Assembly: GCA_027309085.1 (NCBI GenBank)
Contig: DAIDDL010000030.1
Span: 1-48,606, forward strand
Length of the DNA: 48,606 nt
From: Sulfobacillus sp.
Lineage (GTDB): Bacteria > Bacillota > Sulfobacillia > Sulfobacillales > Sulfobacillaceae
Reading direction: 5' to 3'
Shown: positions 24,554 to 33,696 of the stretch, piece by piece
How positions within the stretch are numbered: position 1 is the stretch's first letter
How the letters are laid out: each line of letters opens with the position of its first letter
Translations under genes and position numbers: made by a program
Notes under the pieces: generated by a model
Told to the model about the DNA's origin: nothing
Databases searched by the model: none
The model's input: the letters and a program-made list of their open reading frames with translations, nothing else

Positions 24554-25234
24554 CTACCGGACCAATCCGGTGATGCCATTGGCCAGAAGAAGGATGGCAA
24601 TCAGGGCGAGACCGGCTGCCGACCCTCTGAGCACCCATTTTTGAAACCCGCTCCCCAGCCAGTTGACTCCCCGCGCCACCAGCACCGCCAGAACGATTTT
24701 AATCCCCACCAGGGCGAGATAGAAGGCGCCGGCGAAGAATACGCCGTACACCATCCGGGCGTGGATGGCGCGCAGTGTGATGGGCGCCCCCACTATGGCC
24801 CAGAACAGCCAGGCATGGGGATTGAGGAGATTCATCAGCGCGGCCTGCCAAAAAGAGGTGCGGTGCCCAGCTGGCAATGCTTTGGGAGTGGAACCCGCCC
24901 GCGCCGCGACTTCAGACTCGCCAACGGCTGCCAACTGCGCCGGTGCCAGTCCAGCGTCCACCGCAACCGACGCTTTCCATGCATCGGCGGCTATGTAGCC
25001 GACCAACAGAGCTCCTGCGGTGCTGATCAGGTACAGCGCCGTGCGGGGAACGAGTCCAATGACCCCCACCGTCCCCGCCACGATGACCGCGTCGGACAAC
25101 AGTGGCGCACAAGCTACGGCGGCCCCGGCGCGCCAGCCAAAGCGCGCCGCCTGCGACAGCACCAGGGTTTGCAGCGGCCCCGGAGTGAGCCCCGACGCCA
25201 TCCCTATTGCCAGGCCCAATACGATAAAGTGCAC
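24554..25234 (-). CDS. LysE/RhtB family exporter
   Basis: 226 residues, about six membrane helices. GLTPGPLQTLVLSQAARFGWRAG after the first helix corresponds to the conserved GxxPGP motif of LysE transporters, and MNLLNPHAWLFWAIVGAP to the NPKxxLF region. The family exports amino acids or other small molecules. A hydrophilic loop of about 40 residues separates helices three and four, longer than usual. GTG at 25234 is chosen because AGGGGG lies 7 bases upstream. Convergent with sor across a shared hairpin. The substrate is unknown. Confidence 0.8.
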   Translation of the reverse strand: MHFIVLGLAIGMASGLTPGPLQTLVLSQAARFGWRAGAAVACAPLLSDAVIVAGTVGVIGLVPRTALYLISTAGALLVGYIAADAWKASVAVDAGLAPAQLAAVGESEVAARAGSTPKALPAGHRTSFWQAALMNLLNPHAWLFWAIVGAPITLRAIHARMVYGVFFAGAFYLALVGIKIVLAVLVARGVNWLGSGFQKWVLRGSAAGLALIAILLLANGITGLVR

Positions 25235-25255
25235 GGACTCGCCCCCTGTCACCAC

Positions 25256-25829
25256 TCAACTTTCGTCAGTGCAAAAAAGGCATTTGACTCTTGTCTACGC
25301 CATTGGCTGAATCTGGTCTTATGGGTGCCCGGGCGGCCCTGGGGATCATATTGTTCTTGCATCGCAGCCGGAGCAGGATCTTGGGCATCGTCTAGGCTCT
25401 CACCAAACCGCCGGTCAAGAAGTCCACGAGACGCTAAGCTTGGCAGAACACTCTTCCTTCCCCATCAGGCGCCGGGGTTTTCTGGCAGCGAACCGGTGTG
25501 CGCCCACGCCCTGACAGCTTGCAGCAGACCGTAGCGTTTGGGCATCTGGATCTGAACGGCTTCAAACAGGTTAACGGTACGGCGGGCATTTCACGGGCGA
25601 TTCTGTCCTGAGGAACTTAGGCGCATTGCCCTTTCTGGATAGTTTATTCTACACAGACAAATTATAACAGTTTTGTTGTAAGCGGCCATGACCGCCATCC
25701 GGCTTGTACCGCCGTTTCCTTCACTTATCTGCTGGCCGGTCATTTCTCGGTGGGAAGTTCCGCGCAGAATTTCGTATAATGGAGACCGTGAGTATGCCGA
25801 AGGTTTGGAAACAAAGAAGGAGAGGGTCC
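25256..25829. other. Gap with possible gene remnant
   Basis: No intact gene is visible. On the minus strand a frame ending at 25465 (segment MPKRYGLLQAVRAWAHTG) looks protein-like but has no start and no family I can name; it may be the tail of a lost gene. A TATAAT at 25775-25780 could be the -10 box of the aminotransferase gene, though no good -35 box stands 17 bases before it. Confidence 0.35.
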
Positions 25830-26996
25830 ATGATGAAACCCGCCGACCGGATTACCCGCCTGCCCCAGCAATTTTTTGCCGGCCTGGTGAATTTGGCTGT
25901 CGATCTGAAGGAGCAGGGGCGTCCGGTCATCAATCTGGGACAAGGCAATCCGGACCAGCCCACCCCCCCGGATATTGTCGAAGCGCTCAAGCGGGCCGCG
26001 GACAATCCCCGCTACCAGCGCTACATCCCCTTTGCCGGGCTGCCGGAACTCAAGCAGGCTGTGGCCCGCTGGTATCAAAGACAGCACGGGGTAACCCTGG
26101 ACTGGTCCACGGAAGTCGCCATTTTAATTGGGAGCAAGATCGGGCTGCAAGAAATCTCCCTAGCAGTCCTGAATCCGGGAGATGCGGCGCTGGTGCCGGA
26201 CCCAGGGTATCCTGACTACTGGTCCGGAATTCGCTTGGCAGGCGCGCAGATGATTCCCTGGCGGCTCTCTCCCGGCACAGCCCTACCTGACATCAGCCGG
26301 CTGGACAGAACGGTCGGGCTGGCATTTTTGAACTACCCCAACAACCCGACCGGCCGCATCGCCCCCGCGGCTTTTTTTGATGCCGTTATTGCCCAAGCCC
26401 TGAAGACCGGCACTGTGCTCGCGCATGACCTGGCTTACGGGGACATCGTCTATGATGGGATGCGGGCGGTGAGCCTTCTGGCCAGGCCGGGCGGGAAAGC
26501 CGCTGGGATAGAATTCACGACGGTTTCCAAGTCCTACAACATGGCAGGATTTCGGCTGGGCTTCGCAGCTGGCAACCCTGAACTCATCCGTTACCTGGAA
26601 ACTTTGCAGGATCATCTCAGCTGCAGCCAGTATGGAGCCATACAGGAAGCCGCCATCACAGCGCTTGACAGCCCAGCTGCCGCGGTAGAGACCGTGCGCG
26701 CTCTCTACCAGAAGCGCCGCGACCATTTTCTCTCGGCCTTGGCTGAAGAAGGCTGGAGTGTCCCAGCGGCTCAGGGATCGATATTTCAGTGGATTCCCCT
26801 GCCCCCAGGTGCCCCGCCCTCAGTCCCCTTTGCCGAAGAACTGGCGCGCCAGACGGCTCTGATTGTCGCCCCTGGCCGCGGGTTTGGAGAAGGCGGGGAA
26901 GGCTTTATCCGCATCTCTCTGACAGAAAGCGAGGAGACGCTTAAGCGCGCGGCCCGGCTTTTGGGACAGTACGCCCAAACAGCGGCCCGCTCTTAA
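25830..26996 (+). CDS. Class I/II PLP-dependent aminotransferase
   Basis: 388 residues, a full fold type I aminotransferase. VINLGQGNPDQPTP is the N-terminal substrate loop, FLNYPNNPTGR contains the Asn that binds the pyridine ring, AHDLAYGDIVYDG has the Asp/Tyr pair, TVSKSYNMAGFRLGF carries the Schiff-base Lys, and GEGFIRISLTES near the end carries the carboxylate-binding Arg. It resembles the PatA/LL-diaminopimelate and aspartate aminotransferase group. The first of two adjacent ATGs is used, with AAGGAGAGG upstream. The exact amino acid substrate cannot be set from sequence. The M61 peptidase gene follows after 61 bases. Confidence 0.87.
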   Translation: MMKPADRITRLPQQFFAGLVNLAVDLKEQGRPVINLGQGNPDQPTPPDIVEALKRAADNPRYQRYIPFAGLPELKQAVARWYQRQHGVTLDWSTEVAILIGSKIGLQEISLAVLNPGDAALVPDPGYPDYWSGIRLAGAQMIPWRLSPGTALPDISRLDRTVGLAFLNYPNNPTGRIAPAAFFDAVIAQALKTGTVLAHDLAYGDIVYDGMRAVSLLARPGGKAAGIEFTTVSKSYNMAGFRLGFAAGNPELIRYLETLQDHLSCSQYGAIQEAAITALDSPAAAVETVRALYQKRRDHFLSALAEEGWSVPAAQGSIFQWIPLPPGAPPSVPFAEELARQTALIVAPGRGFGEGGEGFIRISLTESEETLKRAARLLGQYAQTAARS

Positions 26997-27057
26997 TCAA
27001 AATGGTTATGCTATCATCAGCTATCTGCCTGTGCTGTACATAAAAGGAGGATATTCC

Positions 27058-28896
27058 GTGGTTCCCACATTTTCGTTTACCGTCAGTTTTCTCGAACCGG
27101 GACTGCATGTCTACCACCTCACCCTGGAAATCGAACAGCTTCCCAAAGGCCGCCATGTGCTGACCTTGCCGGTGTGGACCCCGGGGTCCTACGAAGTGGA
27201 GGATTATGCGCGCCACCTGTTCGGTCTCGAGGTCTCTTTTCAGGGCCGTGCCCTGAGTGTCCACCATGCTTCCAAGAACACCTGGGAATTTGAGACGTTT
27301 GAAGACGGTCCGGTGCGAGTCCGCTATCAGGTGTATGCATTTGAACTGGGTGTCGCCACCAGCCACCTCGACCAGAGCCATGCCTACTGGAACGGCGCCC
27401 AGCTCTTCTTGCTGGTGGATGACTACAAAGATGCCCCTTATTACGTCAGGCTGGAGGCGCCTCCCGGCTGGCAGGCGTCCACAGGATTGGACCAGAGGGG
27501 AGAGGAGCCGGGCCAGTACAAGGCCCCGGATTATGACGTGCTCATTGACAGCCCCTTCGAAGTCGGCACACAGACTCTCAGCACGTTCGAAGTGGACGGC
27601 AAGCTCCACACTCTGGCTGTGTGGGGGCATGGCAATGAAGATCTGGCCCAGCTGACCGGAGACGTCAAAAAGATCGTCACTGCCCAGCGCGCCATTTTCG
27701 GGTCGCTGCCGTACGATCACTATACCTTTATTCTGCATCTGATGGACAAGTCCACAGGCGGTCTGGAACATCTGAACTCCACCACCTGCGGAGTCGAGCG
27801 CTTTGCATTCCGCCCTTGGAAAAACTACCGCAAGGTTTTGGGCCTCATCTCCCATGAGTTTTTCCACCTCTGGAATGTCAAGCGGATTCACCCGGACATG
27901 CTGGGACCGTTCGACTATAACAAGGAAGTGTACACCCACCTGCTCTGGGCCATGGAAGGGTTTACCGACTATTACGCCTATGTCAGTCTGCGCCGCTCTG
28001 GGCTGTACTCCGTGAAAGACTACCTGTCGGGGCTGGGCAAAAAAATTGCAGCGTACGAAAAGCAGCCGGGACGGTTTGTGCAGTCTCTGTCGGAATCCAG
28101 TTTCGACACCTGGATCAAACTCTACAAGCCCGATGAGGACTCCGTCAACCGCACCATCTCCTATTATCTCAATGGCGACTTGGCGGGGACCTGTCTGGAT
28201 CTGGAAATCCGCAGGCGGACAGACAACCGCGCCTCGCTTGACGACGTTTTGCGCAAACTGTATGAGCGCTACGGCGCCGAGGGCACCGGCTTCCCCGAGT
28301 CCGTCTATCAGGACACGGTGGAGGAGGTCACCCAAAGCTCCTTCGCAGACTTCTTTGCCCGCTATATCTACTCGACAGACCCCATGCCCCTGGACGGTGC
28401 GCTGGCGGCGGCTGGATTAACCGTGGAGCGCCTGTACGCCCCCCACGGGGAAGAGGATGAAGATGACGCGAGCGGCGCCCAGAAGATGCCCGCTGCAGAC
28501 AAAAAGCCGCAGACCCCCTTGCCCTGGCTGGGCATTGAGACCAAGGTCGAAGGCGGCCACGCGCTCGTAGTCAAGACCGCCTACACTTCAGGGCCTGCGG
28601 CCGCTGTGCTCAATGCCGGGGACCAGATCCTCGGGCTCAACGGCTACCAGATAAAAACGGCCGACGATTGGAAGAACCGGATTCTTGAAGATCACCAGAT
28701 AGGCGACACCGTCACCGTCAACTTCTTCCGCCGCGGACAGCTCCAGTCCGCTTCCCTGGTGCTTGCAGCCCAGCCGTTTGACAAGGTTCTGATTACCCCG
28801 GTGAAAGATCCCACTCCAGCCCAAAAGGCCATTTTTGAAAGCTGGATGGAAGCCACGTGGACTGAGAGCCATGACAAGAGCAGCAGTCTGTCATAA
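27058..28896 (+). CDS. M61 family metallopeptidase with PDZ domain
   Basis: 612 residues. The order is an N-terminal beta-sandwich (about 1-170), a thermolysin-like catalytic domain with GGLEHLNS near 235 and the zinc motif HEFFH near 266, followed by the downstream Glu in WAMEGFTDYYA, and a C-terminal PDZ domain (about 490-595, GPAAAVLNAGDQILGLNGYQ). This is the M61 glycyl aminopeptidase architecture. No signal peptide is apparent, so it is probably cytosolic. GTG at 27058 is used because AAAGGAGG lies just upstream. A short acidic insert (EEDEDD) precedes the PDZ domain. Confidence 0.92.
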   Translation: MVPTFSFTVSFLEPGLHVYHLTLEIEQLPKGRHVLTLPVWTPGSYEVEDYARHLFGLEVSFQGRALSVHHASKNTWEFETFEDGPVRVRYQVYAFELGVATSHLDQSHAYWNGAQLFLLVDDYKDAPYYVRLEAPPGWQASTGLDQRGEEPGQYKAPDYDVLIDSPFEVGTQTLSTFEVDGKLHTLAVWGHGNEDLAQLTGDVKKIVTAQRAIFGSLPYDHYTFILHLMDKSTGGLEHLNSTTCGVERFAFRPWKNYRKVLGLISHEFFHLWNVKRIHPDMLGPFDYNKEVYTHLLWAMEGFTDYYAYVSLRRSGLYSVKDYLSGLGKKIAAYEKQPGRFVQSLSESSFDTWIKLYKPDEDSVNRTISYYLNGDLAGTCLDLEIRRRTDNRASLDDVLRKLYERYGAEGTGFPESVYQDTVEEVTQSSFADFFARYIYSTDPMPLDGALAAAGLTVERLYAPHGEEDEDDASGAQKMPAADKKPQTPLPWLGIETKVEGGHALVVKTAYTSGPAAAVLNAGDQILGLNGYQIKTADDWKNRILEDHQIGDTVTVNFFRRGQLQSASLVLAAQPFDKVLITPVKDPTPAQKAIFESWMEATWTESHDKSSSLS

Positions 28897-28912
28897 CCCA
28901 GGAGGGCACCCC

Positions 28913-30043
28913 GTGCGCGTACTCATGATCTCCAAAGCCTGCGTCAGCGCAAGCTACCGGACTAAACTCGAATATCTCAACCAGCTCGACCCCCAGGTAG
29001 AGGTCGGGCTGGTAGTCCCCCCGGCCTGGGGTTCTCTGCCTTTCGAGCCCCGGCCGGCCGACCACACCTACCCGCTGTTTCTCTCGCCCATCCGTCTCAA
29101 TGGGCGCAATCACTTTCACTACTATCCCGAGCTTCTCTCCATTGTCCGCCGCTATCAGCCGGATCTTCTCCATATCGATGAAGAGCCCTATAGCAGCGTG
29201 ACATACCAGGGCATGCGCATCGCCAAGCGCCTGGGCATCTCCGCGGTATTCTTTGCCTGGCAGAATATCTACAAGAACTATCCGTGGCCTTTCTCGCACA
29301 TGGAGCAGAGCGTGTTTCAGACCGCCCAGGGCGCACTCGTCGGCAATACCGAAGCGGAGGGCGTGATCCGGCAAAAGGGGTTCCGCAAACCCGTATGGGT
29401 CATTCCCCAGTTTGGGTGCGACGTGAATCTCTACCATCCTGCAGACCGGGATACGGCCAAGCGCGGCTGGAACCTCGACGGCCAATTCGTCATGGCCTAT
29501 ATGGGCCGCCTGATTGAGGACAAGGGGCTGGATGATCTGTGGTCCGCGGCCCTCCCCCTGCTGCAACAGCACAAAGAAGCCACTTTGCTGCTGGTAGGGT
29601 CGGGGCCGTGGCGGGCCACCGGTCAAAAACTGGCGGACGATGCCCACTTGGCTGACCAAGTGCGGTTTGTTCCCTGGGTGTCCACCGGGGACATGCCCCA
29701 GATGATGAACGCCGCTGATGTGCTGGTGCTTCCGTCCCGCACGACGGCGCGGTGGAAAGAGCAGTTCGGGAGGGTGCTGACGGAAGCCATGGCAACGGAA
29801 GTGCCGGTAGTCGGCTCTTCTAGCGGGGAAATACCGCAAGTTATCGGCAAGGCGGGGCTGGTGGTCCCCGAGAAATCCCCCCATCTCCTGTCTTTGGCGC
29901 TGCAGCAATTGTACGGCGACCGGGACCTGCGCCGCGCCCTGGGCCAAAGCGGCCGGCAGCGGGTGCTGCGCTATTTTTCCCAGGAAGTGGTCGCCAGGGA
30001 CACTCTGGCCGCCTATCATCAGTTGAAGGGGGAGCACCTATGA
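28913..30043 (+). CDS. GT4 glycosyltransferase
   Basis: 376 residues. The N-terminal domain starts VRVLMISKACVSASYRTKLE, the linker holds VMAYMGRLIEDKGLDDL and the donor site reads WKEQFGRVLTEAMATEVPVVGS with E-x7-E. GTG at 28913 is taken, with AGGAGGG upstream. It overlaps ugd by 4 bases (ATGA), so it and the UDP-glucuronate-forming dehydrogenase are translated together. This suggests that it uses UDP-glucuronic acid or works in the same polymer pathway. Confidence 0.86.
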   Translation: MRVLMISKACVSASYRTKLEYLNQLDPQVEVGLVVPPAWGSLPFEPRPADHTYPLFLSPIRLNGRNHFHYYPELLSIVRRYQPDLLHIDEEPYSSVTYQGMRIAKRLGISAVFFAWQNIYKNYPWPFSHMEQSVFQTAQGALVGNTEAEGVIRQKGFRKPVWVIPQFGCDVNLYHPADRDTAKRGWNLDGQFVMAYMGRLIEDKGLDDLWSAALPLLQQHKEATLLLVGSGPWRATGQKLADDAHLADQVRFVPWVSTGDMPQMMNAADVLVLPSRTTARWKEQFGRVLTEAMATEVPVVGSSSGEIPQVIGKAGLVVPEKSPHLLSLALQQLYGDRDLRRALGQSGRQRVLRYFSQEVVARDTLAAYHQLKGEHL

Positions 30044-31416
30044 ACGTCGCGGTCTTTGGAGCGGGATACGTTGGGCTGGTGACAGGCGCAGTGCTGGCCG
30101 AACTCGGCCACCGGGTGATGCTTGTCGACGTGGATACGGGGAAAGTCCAGCAAATTATGCGGGGCATCCCCCCCATCTTTGAGCAGGGCCTGCCGGAGCT
30201 GTTGGCGCGGACGCGCGCTTCTGGCCGGCTGGAAGCCACAATTGACCCACAGGCGGCCGTTCCCGAGGCGGAAGTGATTTTCATTGCCGTTGGCACCCCG
30301 CCCTTGGCGGACGGGTCTCCCAACTTGGAATACGTGCACCAGGCCGCCCTCGCTATTGGCGCGGGAATGGAGCCAGACCGGTCTTATGTCATCGTGAATA
30401 AGGCGACGGTTCCCATCGGCTCAGCCAATCTGGTCAAACTGTGGATCGAGGACGGCTATGTGTCGCGCCACGGCGAGGTTCCGGCCCCGGCGCTGTTCAC
30501 CGTGGCCTCCAACCCGGAATTTCTGCGCGAGGGCACCGCTATTCATGACACGCTGTATCCCGACCGCATTGTGCTCGGGGCGGATGAAGATTGGGCCATG
30601 GAGCGTCTTCAGACCCTGTACCGCCCCATCGTGGCGCAGGCGTTCGCGCCTCCTGGCGAAAATCCCCGGCCGCATGACCGGGGGCCGGTGCCCGTCATTG
30701 CAACCGACCGCCTCTCCGCAGAGATGATCAAATATGCCGCCAATGCCTTTTTGTCGACCAAAATCTCGTTCGCCAACGAAATGGCCAACATCTGTGAGAG
30801 AGTGGGCGCCGACATCTCCACGGTGACGTACGGGATTGGCCTGGACACACGCATCGGGCCCAAATTTCTGAACGCCGGGGTCGGCTGGGGCGGGAGCTGC
30901 TTTGGCAAGGACCTGTCCGCTCTCATCTACACGGCCAAAGAGTACGGATACCAGCCACGCCTGCTGGAATCCACCCAGGAAGTGAATAACGAGCAGCGCC
31001 TGATTGTCATCAAGCGCCTGCAAGACGAGCTGAAAACCCTGAAAGGCCGGCGGATTGCCCTGTGGGGACTGTCGTTCAAGCCCGGAACCGACGACCTCCG
31101 CGATGCCCCGGCGCTGAGCGTGATTGCCGAGCTGCTGCGGCTCAATGCCCGCCTCACCGTCTATGACCCCGTAGCCATGGACAATATCCAAAGGCAGTAC
31201 CCTGATCTGGACATCCGCTACGGCACCAGTCCTCTGGGAGCTCTGAAAGGGGCAGAAGCCCTGGTGATTCTGACTGAGTGGGATGAATTCCGGAGATTTT
31301 CTCTGGGCACCATTGCGGCCGAGCTCACCCTCCCGGTCATCATCGACGGGCGCAATTTGTACGACCCAGCCGAAGCCCAGCGTCTGGGAATCCGCTACCG
31401 GGGCATCGGCCGGTAA
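30040..31416 (+). CDS. ugd: UDP-glucose 6-dehydrogenase
   Basis: 458 residues. GAGYVGL at 7-13 is the NAD-binding motif, FIAVGTPP near 88 and SNPEFLREGTA near 160 are family signatures, and GVGWGGSCFGKDL holds the catalytic Cys that forms the thiohemiacetal. A second Rossmann domain fills the C-terminus (LWGLSFKPGTDDLRDAP). It oxidises UDP-glucose to UDP-glucuronate with two NAD+. It overlaps the upstream GT4 gene by 4 bases. AAGGAG just after the stop codon probably belonged to the next gene (universal stress protein) before an IscB element landed there. Confidence 0.95.
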   Translation: MNVAVFGAGYVGLVTGAVLAELGHRVMLVDVDTGKVQQIMRGIPPIFEQGLPELLARTRASGRLEATIDPQAAVPEAEVIFIAVGTPPLADGSPNLEYVHQAALAIGAGMEPDRSYVIVNKATVPIGSANLVKLWIEDGYVSRHGEVPAPALFTVASNPEFLREGTAIHDTLYPDRIVLGADEDWAMERLQTLYRPIVAQAFAPPGENPRPHDRGPVPVIATDRLSAEMIKYAANAFLSTKISFANEMANICERVGADISTVTYGIGLDTRIGPKFLNAGVGWGGSCFGKDLSALIYTAKEYGYQPRLLESTQEVNNEQRLIVIKRLQDELKTLKGRRIALWGLSFKPGTDDLRDAPALSVIAELLRLNARLTVYDPVAMDNIQRQYPDLDIRYGTSPLGALKGAEALVILTEWDEFRRFSLGTIAAELTLPVIIDGRNLYDPAEAQRLGIRYRGIGR

Positions 31417-31437
31417 GCCACACACAAGGAGTTTATG

Positions 31438-31716
31438 GTCAACTACCCCGGCCTAAAGGCCGGAGCTTGTGAACACAGGCTGGGTTGACCAGGGACAGCG
31501 GTAACCAACCCGCTACGTTTGCAACAGGTCGGTCAGACGCACCGGCGAATGCTTCCTCAGTCCGCCGCTTTGCAAGGCGGGAATCATGTTGGCGAAAGGG
31601 AAAGCGCCGAAGGTTCCCGCCGTCCCCACAAGGGGAGAGCCGGTTGCAGACCTTCCCGAGGGGAGATGGGACGAGAGTCCCGCGTTACTAGTGCCCGTAA
31701 GGGCGAAGGAGAAAAA
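31438..31716 (+). ncRNA. Omega-RNA (HEARO RNA) of the IscB element
   Basis: The stretch directly before iscB has the HEARO layout: a GTCAACTACCCCGGCC-type start, the GTTGACC complement about 45 bases later forming a closing stem, then many short G/C-rich stems with purine-rich loops (for example CGCCGCTTTGCAAGGCGG around 31560) and an end abutting the iscB ATG. In characterised systems this RNA guides IscB, with the guide taken from the sequence just 5' of the element, here the ugd stop region around 31420-31437. Assignment by pattern, not by covariance search. Confidence 0.7.
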
Positions 31717-32507
31717 ATGGCGGTATTTGTTTTGGACAAGAGGAAAAGACCCCTCATGCCGTGCTCGGAGAAACGGGCGCGGCGGCTGCTGGAGCGTGGG
31801 CGGGCGCGTGTCCATCGCCGGGTTCCGTTCACTATCCGGTTAGTGGATCGGTTGCAAGAGGATTCCACCCTGCAACCGGTACGGCTCAAGCTGGATCCCG
31901 GTAGTAAAACCACAGGGCTGGCTTTGGTGCGGGAGCAGGAGAGGGTGGATTCCACCACGGGCGAAATCCTTCGCACCATCACCACCCTTATGTTGCGGGA
32001 ACTGAAGCATCGTGGTCCAGCCATCCGTGATGCCCTCGCGCGGCGGCGGGCGTTTCGGCGCCGCCGACGTGGAACCCCGCGCTATCGTCCCGCCCGTTTC
32101 CACAACCGGACGAAGCCGCAAGGCTGGCTGTCGCCCAGCCTGCAACATCGCGTGGATACGACGATGGCAGGGGTGACAAGGCTCTGCCACTGGGCCCCGG
32201 TTACGGCCCTGTCGCAGGAACTGGTGCGGTTCGACATGCAGCCAATGCACAATCCGGAAATATCCGGGTCCGAGTCCCAGCAGGGCACGCTGCGGGGATG
32301 TGAAGTTCGGGAATATTTGCTGGAGCAAGGGGGCCGCCAATGCGCCTATTGCGGAGCCGAACACACCGGGTTCAGCGGGCGGACGGGTATGGGTAATTCG
32401 TGGACCCAGATAGCGTCGACAGAAAAGGAGGATGCGGGAATGGGGCAGGCTACGCCTGCCTCGCTATCCCTCCCCGGCCTGAACACCGGGGTTTCCCGCG
32501 CAATTGG
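31438..32507 (+). mobile_element. IscB-type (IS200/IS605-like, transposase-less) element, internally deleted
   Basis: The left end has a CCGGCC-TAAA-GGCCGG hairpin (31448-31463) and the right end CCCCGG-8nt-CCGGGG (32472-32491) followed by TTTCCCGCGC, both typical of IscB elements. Between them lie the omega-RNA region and a shortened iscB. No tnpA is present, so movement would need a transposase in trans. The exact ends are set by the hairpins and by the fact that removing the element joins AAGGAGTTTATG to ATGATGAAAAAG, giving a normal ribosome binding site for the usp gene. Ends are accurate to a few bases only. Confidence 0.75.
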
Positions 32508-32511
32508 ATGA
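31717..32511 (+). pseudogene. iscB: iscB with internal deletion (HNH core, RuvC-III lost)
   Basis: 264 codons against the usual 400-500. Present in order: the PLMP segment (RPLMPCSEKRARRLLERGRA, 11-30), RuvC-I with its catalytic Asp60 (LKLDPGSKTTG), the Arg-rich bridge helix (about 102-127), RuvC-II (GSESQQG near 184-190, Glu kept) and the first zinc-knuckle CAYCG of the HNH domain (209-213). Immediately after, the sequence jumps to the C-terminal tail encoded by the right end (LNTGVSR), so the HNH catalytic residues, RuvC-III and the target-interaction domain are missing. The protein cannot be an active nuclease. The frame stays open into the usp start codon, where its TGA overlaps ATG. Confidence 0.82.
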
Positions 32512-33005
32512 TGAAAAAGATAGTAGCGGGAGTCGATGGATCCACGGCCAGTTATGCAGCCGTCAAAGTGGGTATCCAGTTGCTGGAAGAGGAAGGTGTC
32601 TTACTAGCCGTAGACATCAAAAACATTGTGACGTTTTACCGTGATGAGGCGATGGCGGATTTTGGAGCCGCATTGCCCCGCGATCCTGACTTTTTTGAAA
32701 AGCAGTGGGTTAAAATGGCGGATCAAGTGCGGGATCAGGTGTTGAAAATACCGAGGCCGCCAACTATTACCGTGCAGTGGCACACAGTAACTTTGGAACC
32801 CGGACAAGGAGCCCCCGCCAAGGTCCTCTATGATTGGGCCATGGCGCACAAGGCCGAAGCCATTGTGGTGGGAAGCCACCAGGGGCCGCACCTTACAGAA
32901 AACCTTTTCGGCAGCTTTCCCCTGTGGCTGACCTCACACAGTGTATTGCCCACAGTCATTGTCCATCCTCCCGCTGCCGACAGCCAAAAACACCGCCAGG
33001 CATAG
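32508..33005 (+). CDS. Universal stress protein (UspA family)
   Basis: 165 residues from the first of two adjacent ATGs. KKIVAGVDGSTASYAAV is the N-terminal strand with the conserved Asp, and VVGSHQGPHLTENLFGSFP near residue 120 follows the Gx2Gx8-9G(S/T) ATP-binding motif; VLPTVIVHPP ends the domain. USPs are cytosolic stress-response proteins. The start has no ribosome binding site of its own, because the IscB element lies immediately upstream. Translation may now depend on coupling to the truncated iscB frame, whose stop overlaps this start. The gene probably once followed ugd in one operon. Confidence 0.85.
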   Translation: MMKKIVAGVDGSTASYAAVKVGIQLLEEEGVLLAVDIKNIVTFYRDEAMADFGAALPRDPDFFEKQWVKMADQVRDQVLKIPRPPTITVQWHTVTLEPGQGAPAKVLYDWAMAHKAEAIVVGSHQGPHLTENLFGSFPLWLTSHSVLPTVIVHPPAADSQKHRQA

Positions 33006-33120
33006 TAATTGCCTGGTCATACCACAGTTCCGCTTGGGCCTCATGGTTCCCTAAAAGGTCCAGCGACAAATCGGGACGGGGGAGTATTTGAGACTGTGGC
33101 AGCTGCACGCTTGCCACAGC

Positions 33121-33471
33121 CTATGGTGCGGGCATCAGCACGAGCGCGCTGTCGTCAGCCTCAATCAGCGGATCGTGGTTCACTCCCAGCAGAACCTTGT
33201 TGTTGTGGACAACTGCCAGCACAACGGCCGCACTTCGGGAACGGGCCATGCTCAAAGACTGGCCCATCCAGTCGGCCGGGACTGGGATCTCCTGCAACAG
33301 AGTTTGCTCCGATGTGAGCAGTGACACAAGAAAATCTGCGGCATGCGGGGTTTCCAGGCTTTTGGCCACCGTATGGCCGAGAAGATCCTGGCCAGCGATG
33401 CTGTGCGTGATCCCCAGGTCTCTTAATGTCTGGGTTGCTCGCCGGGACTGAGTGATAGCAAATATGGGCAC
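33121..33471 (-). pseudogene. TrkA/RCK-type K+ channel or transport regulator, C-terminal fragment
   Basis: About 116 residues resembling the end of an RCK-N domain (VPIFAITQSRRATQTLRDLG) followed by an RCK-C-like domain (SLETPHAADFLVSLL to the end, with VPADWMGQSL). Channel helices, the GxGxxG NAD-binding part and the start codon are absent: upstream sequence carries only short out-of-frame pieces. This looks like a decayed gene of the K+ channel/TrkA group. Family assignment is moderate because only the tail survives. Confidence 0.5.
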
Positions 33472-33696
33472 ATGAGGGGCGTGACGGGATGATGGCTATA
33501 GCGGGAATGGTGCGGGCCCAGTGGTCGCCGCGGTTCGTCGTGCCGAAAGCCGCACCTTGAACAACGCTTAGGCTGTGCGTGTACCGAACCGCACAGAGAC
33601 AGGCAACTGCCCATATAGTTTATGCTGGCCTGCAGGTTCCGGGGTTTTTCCGCCGGGATTTTGCCGCAGCACTGGGCGGCTATTTGGCCCGGAACT

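Noticed and set aside
25465-25640. Minus-strand fragment containing MPKRYGLLQAVRAWAHTG
   Set aside because: Looks coding but has no start, changes frame and cannot be assigned; mentioned in the gap entry only.
26941-28335. 464-codon frame opposite the M61 peptidase gene
   Set aside because: Shadow of a GC-rich gene on the other strand; the M61 protein has a full domain set and catalytic residues.
28793-30037. 414-codon minus-strand frame opposite the GT4 gene
   Set aside because: Antisense shadow; the plus-strand glycosyltransferase is complete and coupled to ugd.
30421-31425. 334-codon minus-strand frame opposite ugd
   Set aside because: Antisense shadow of a well-conserved enzyme gene.
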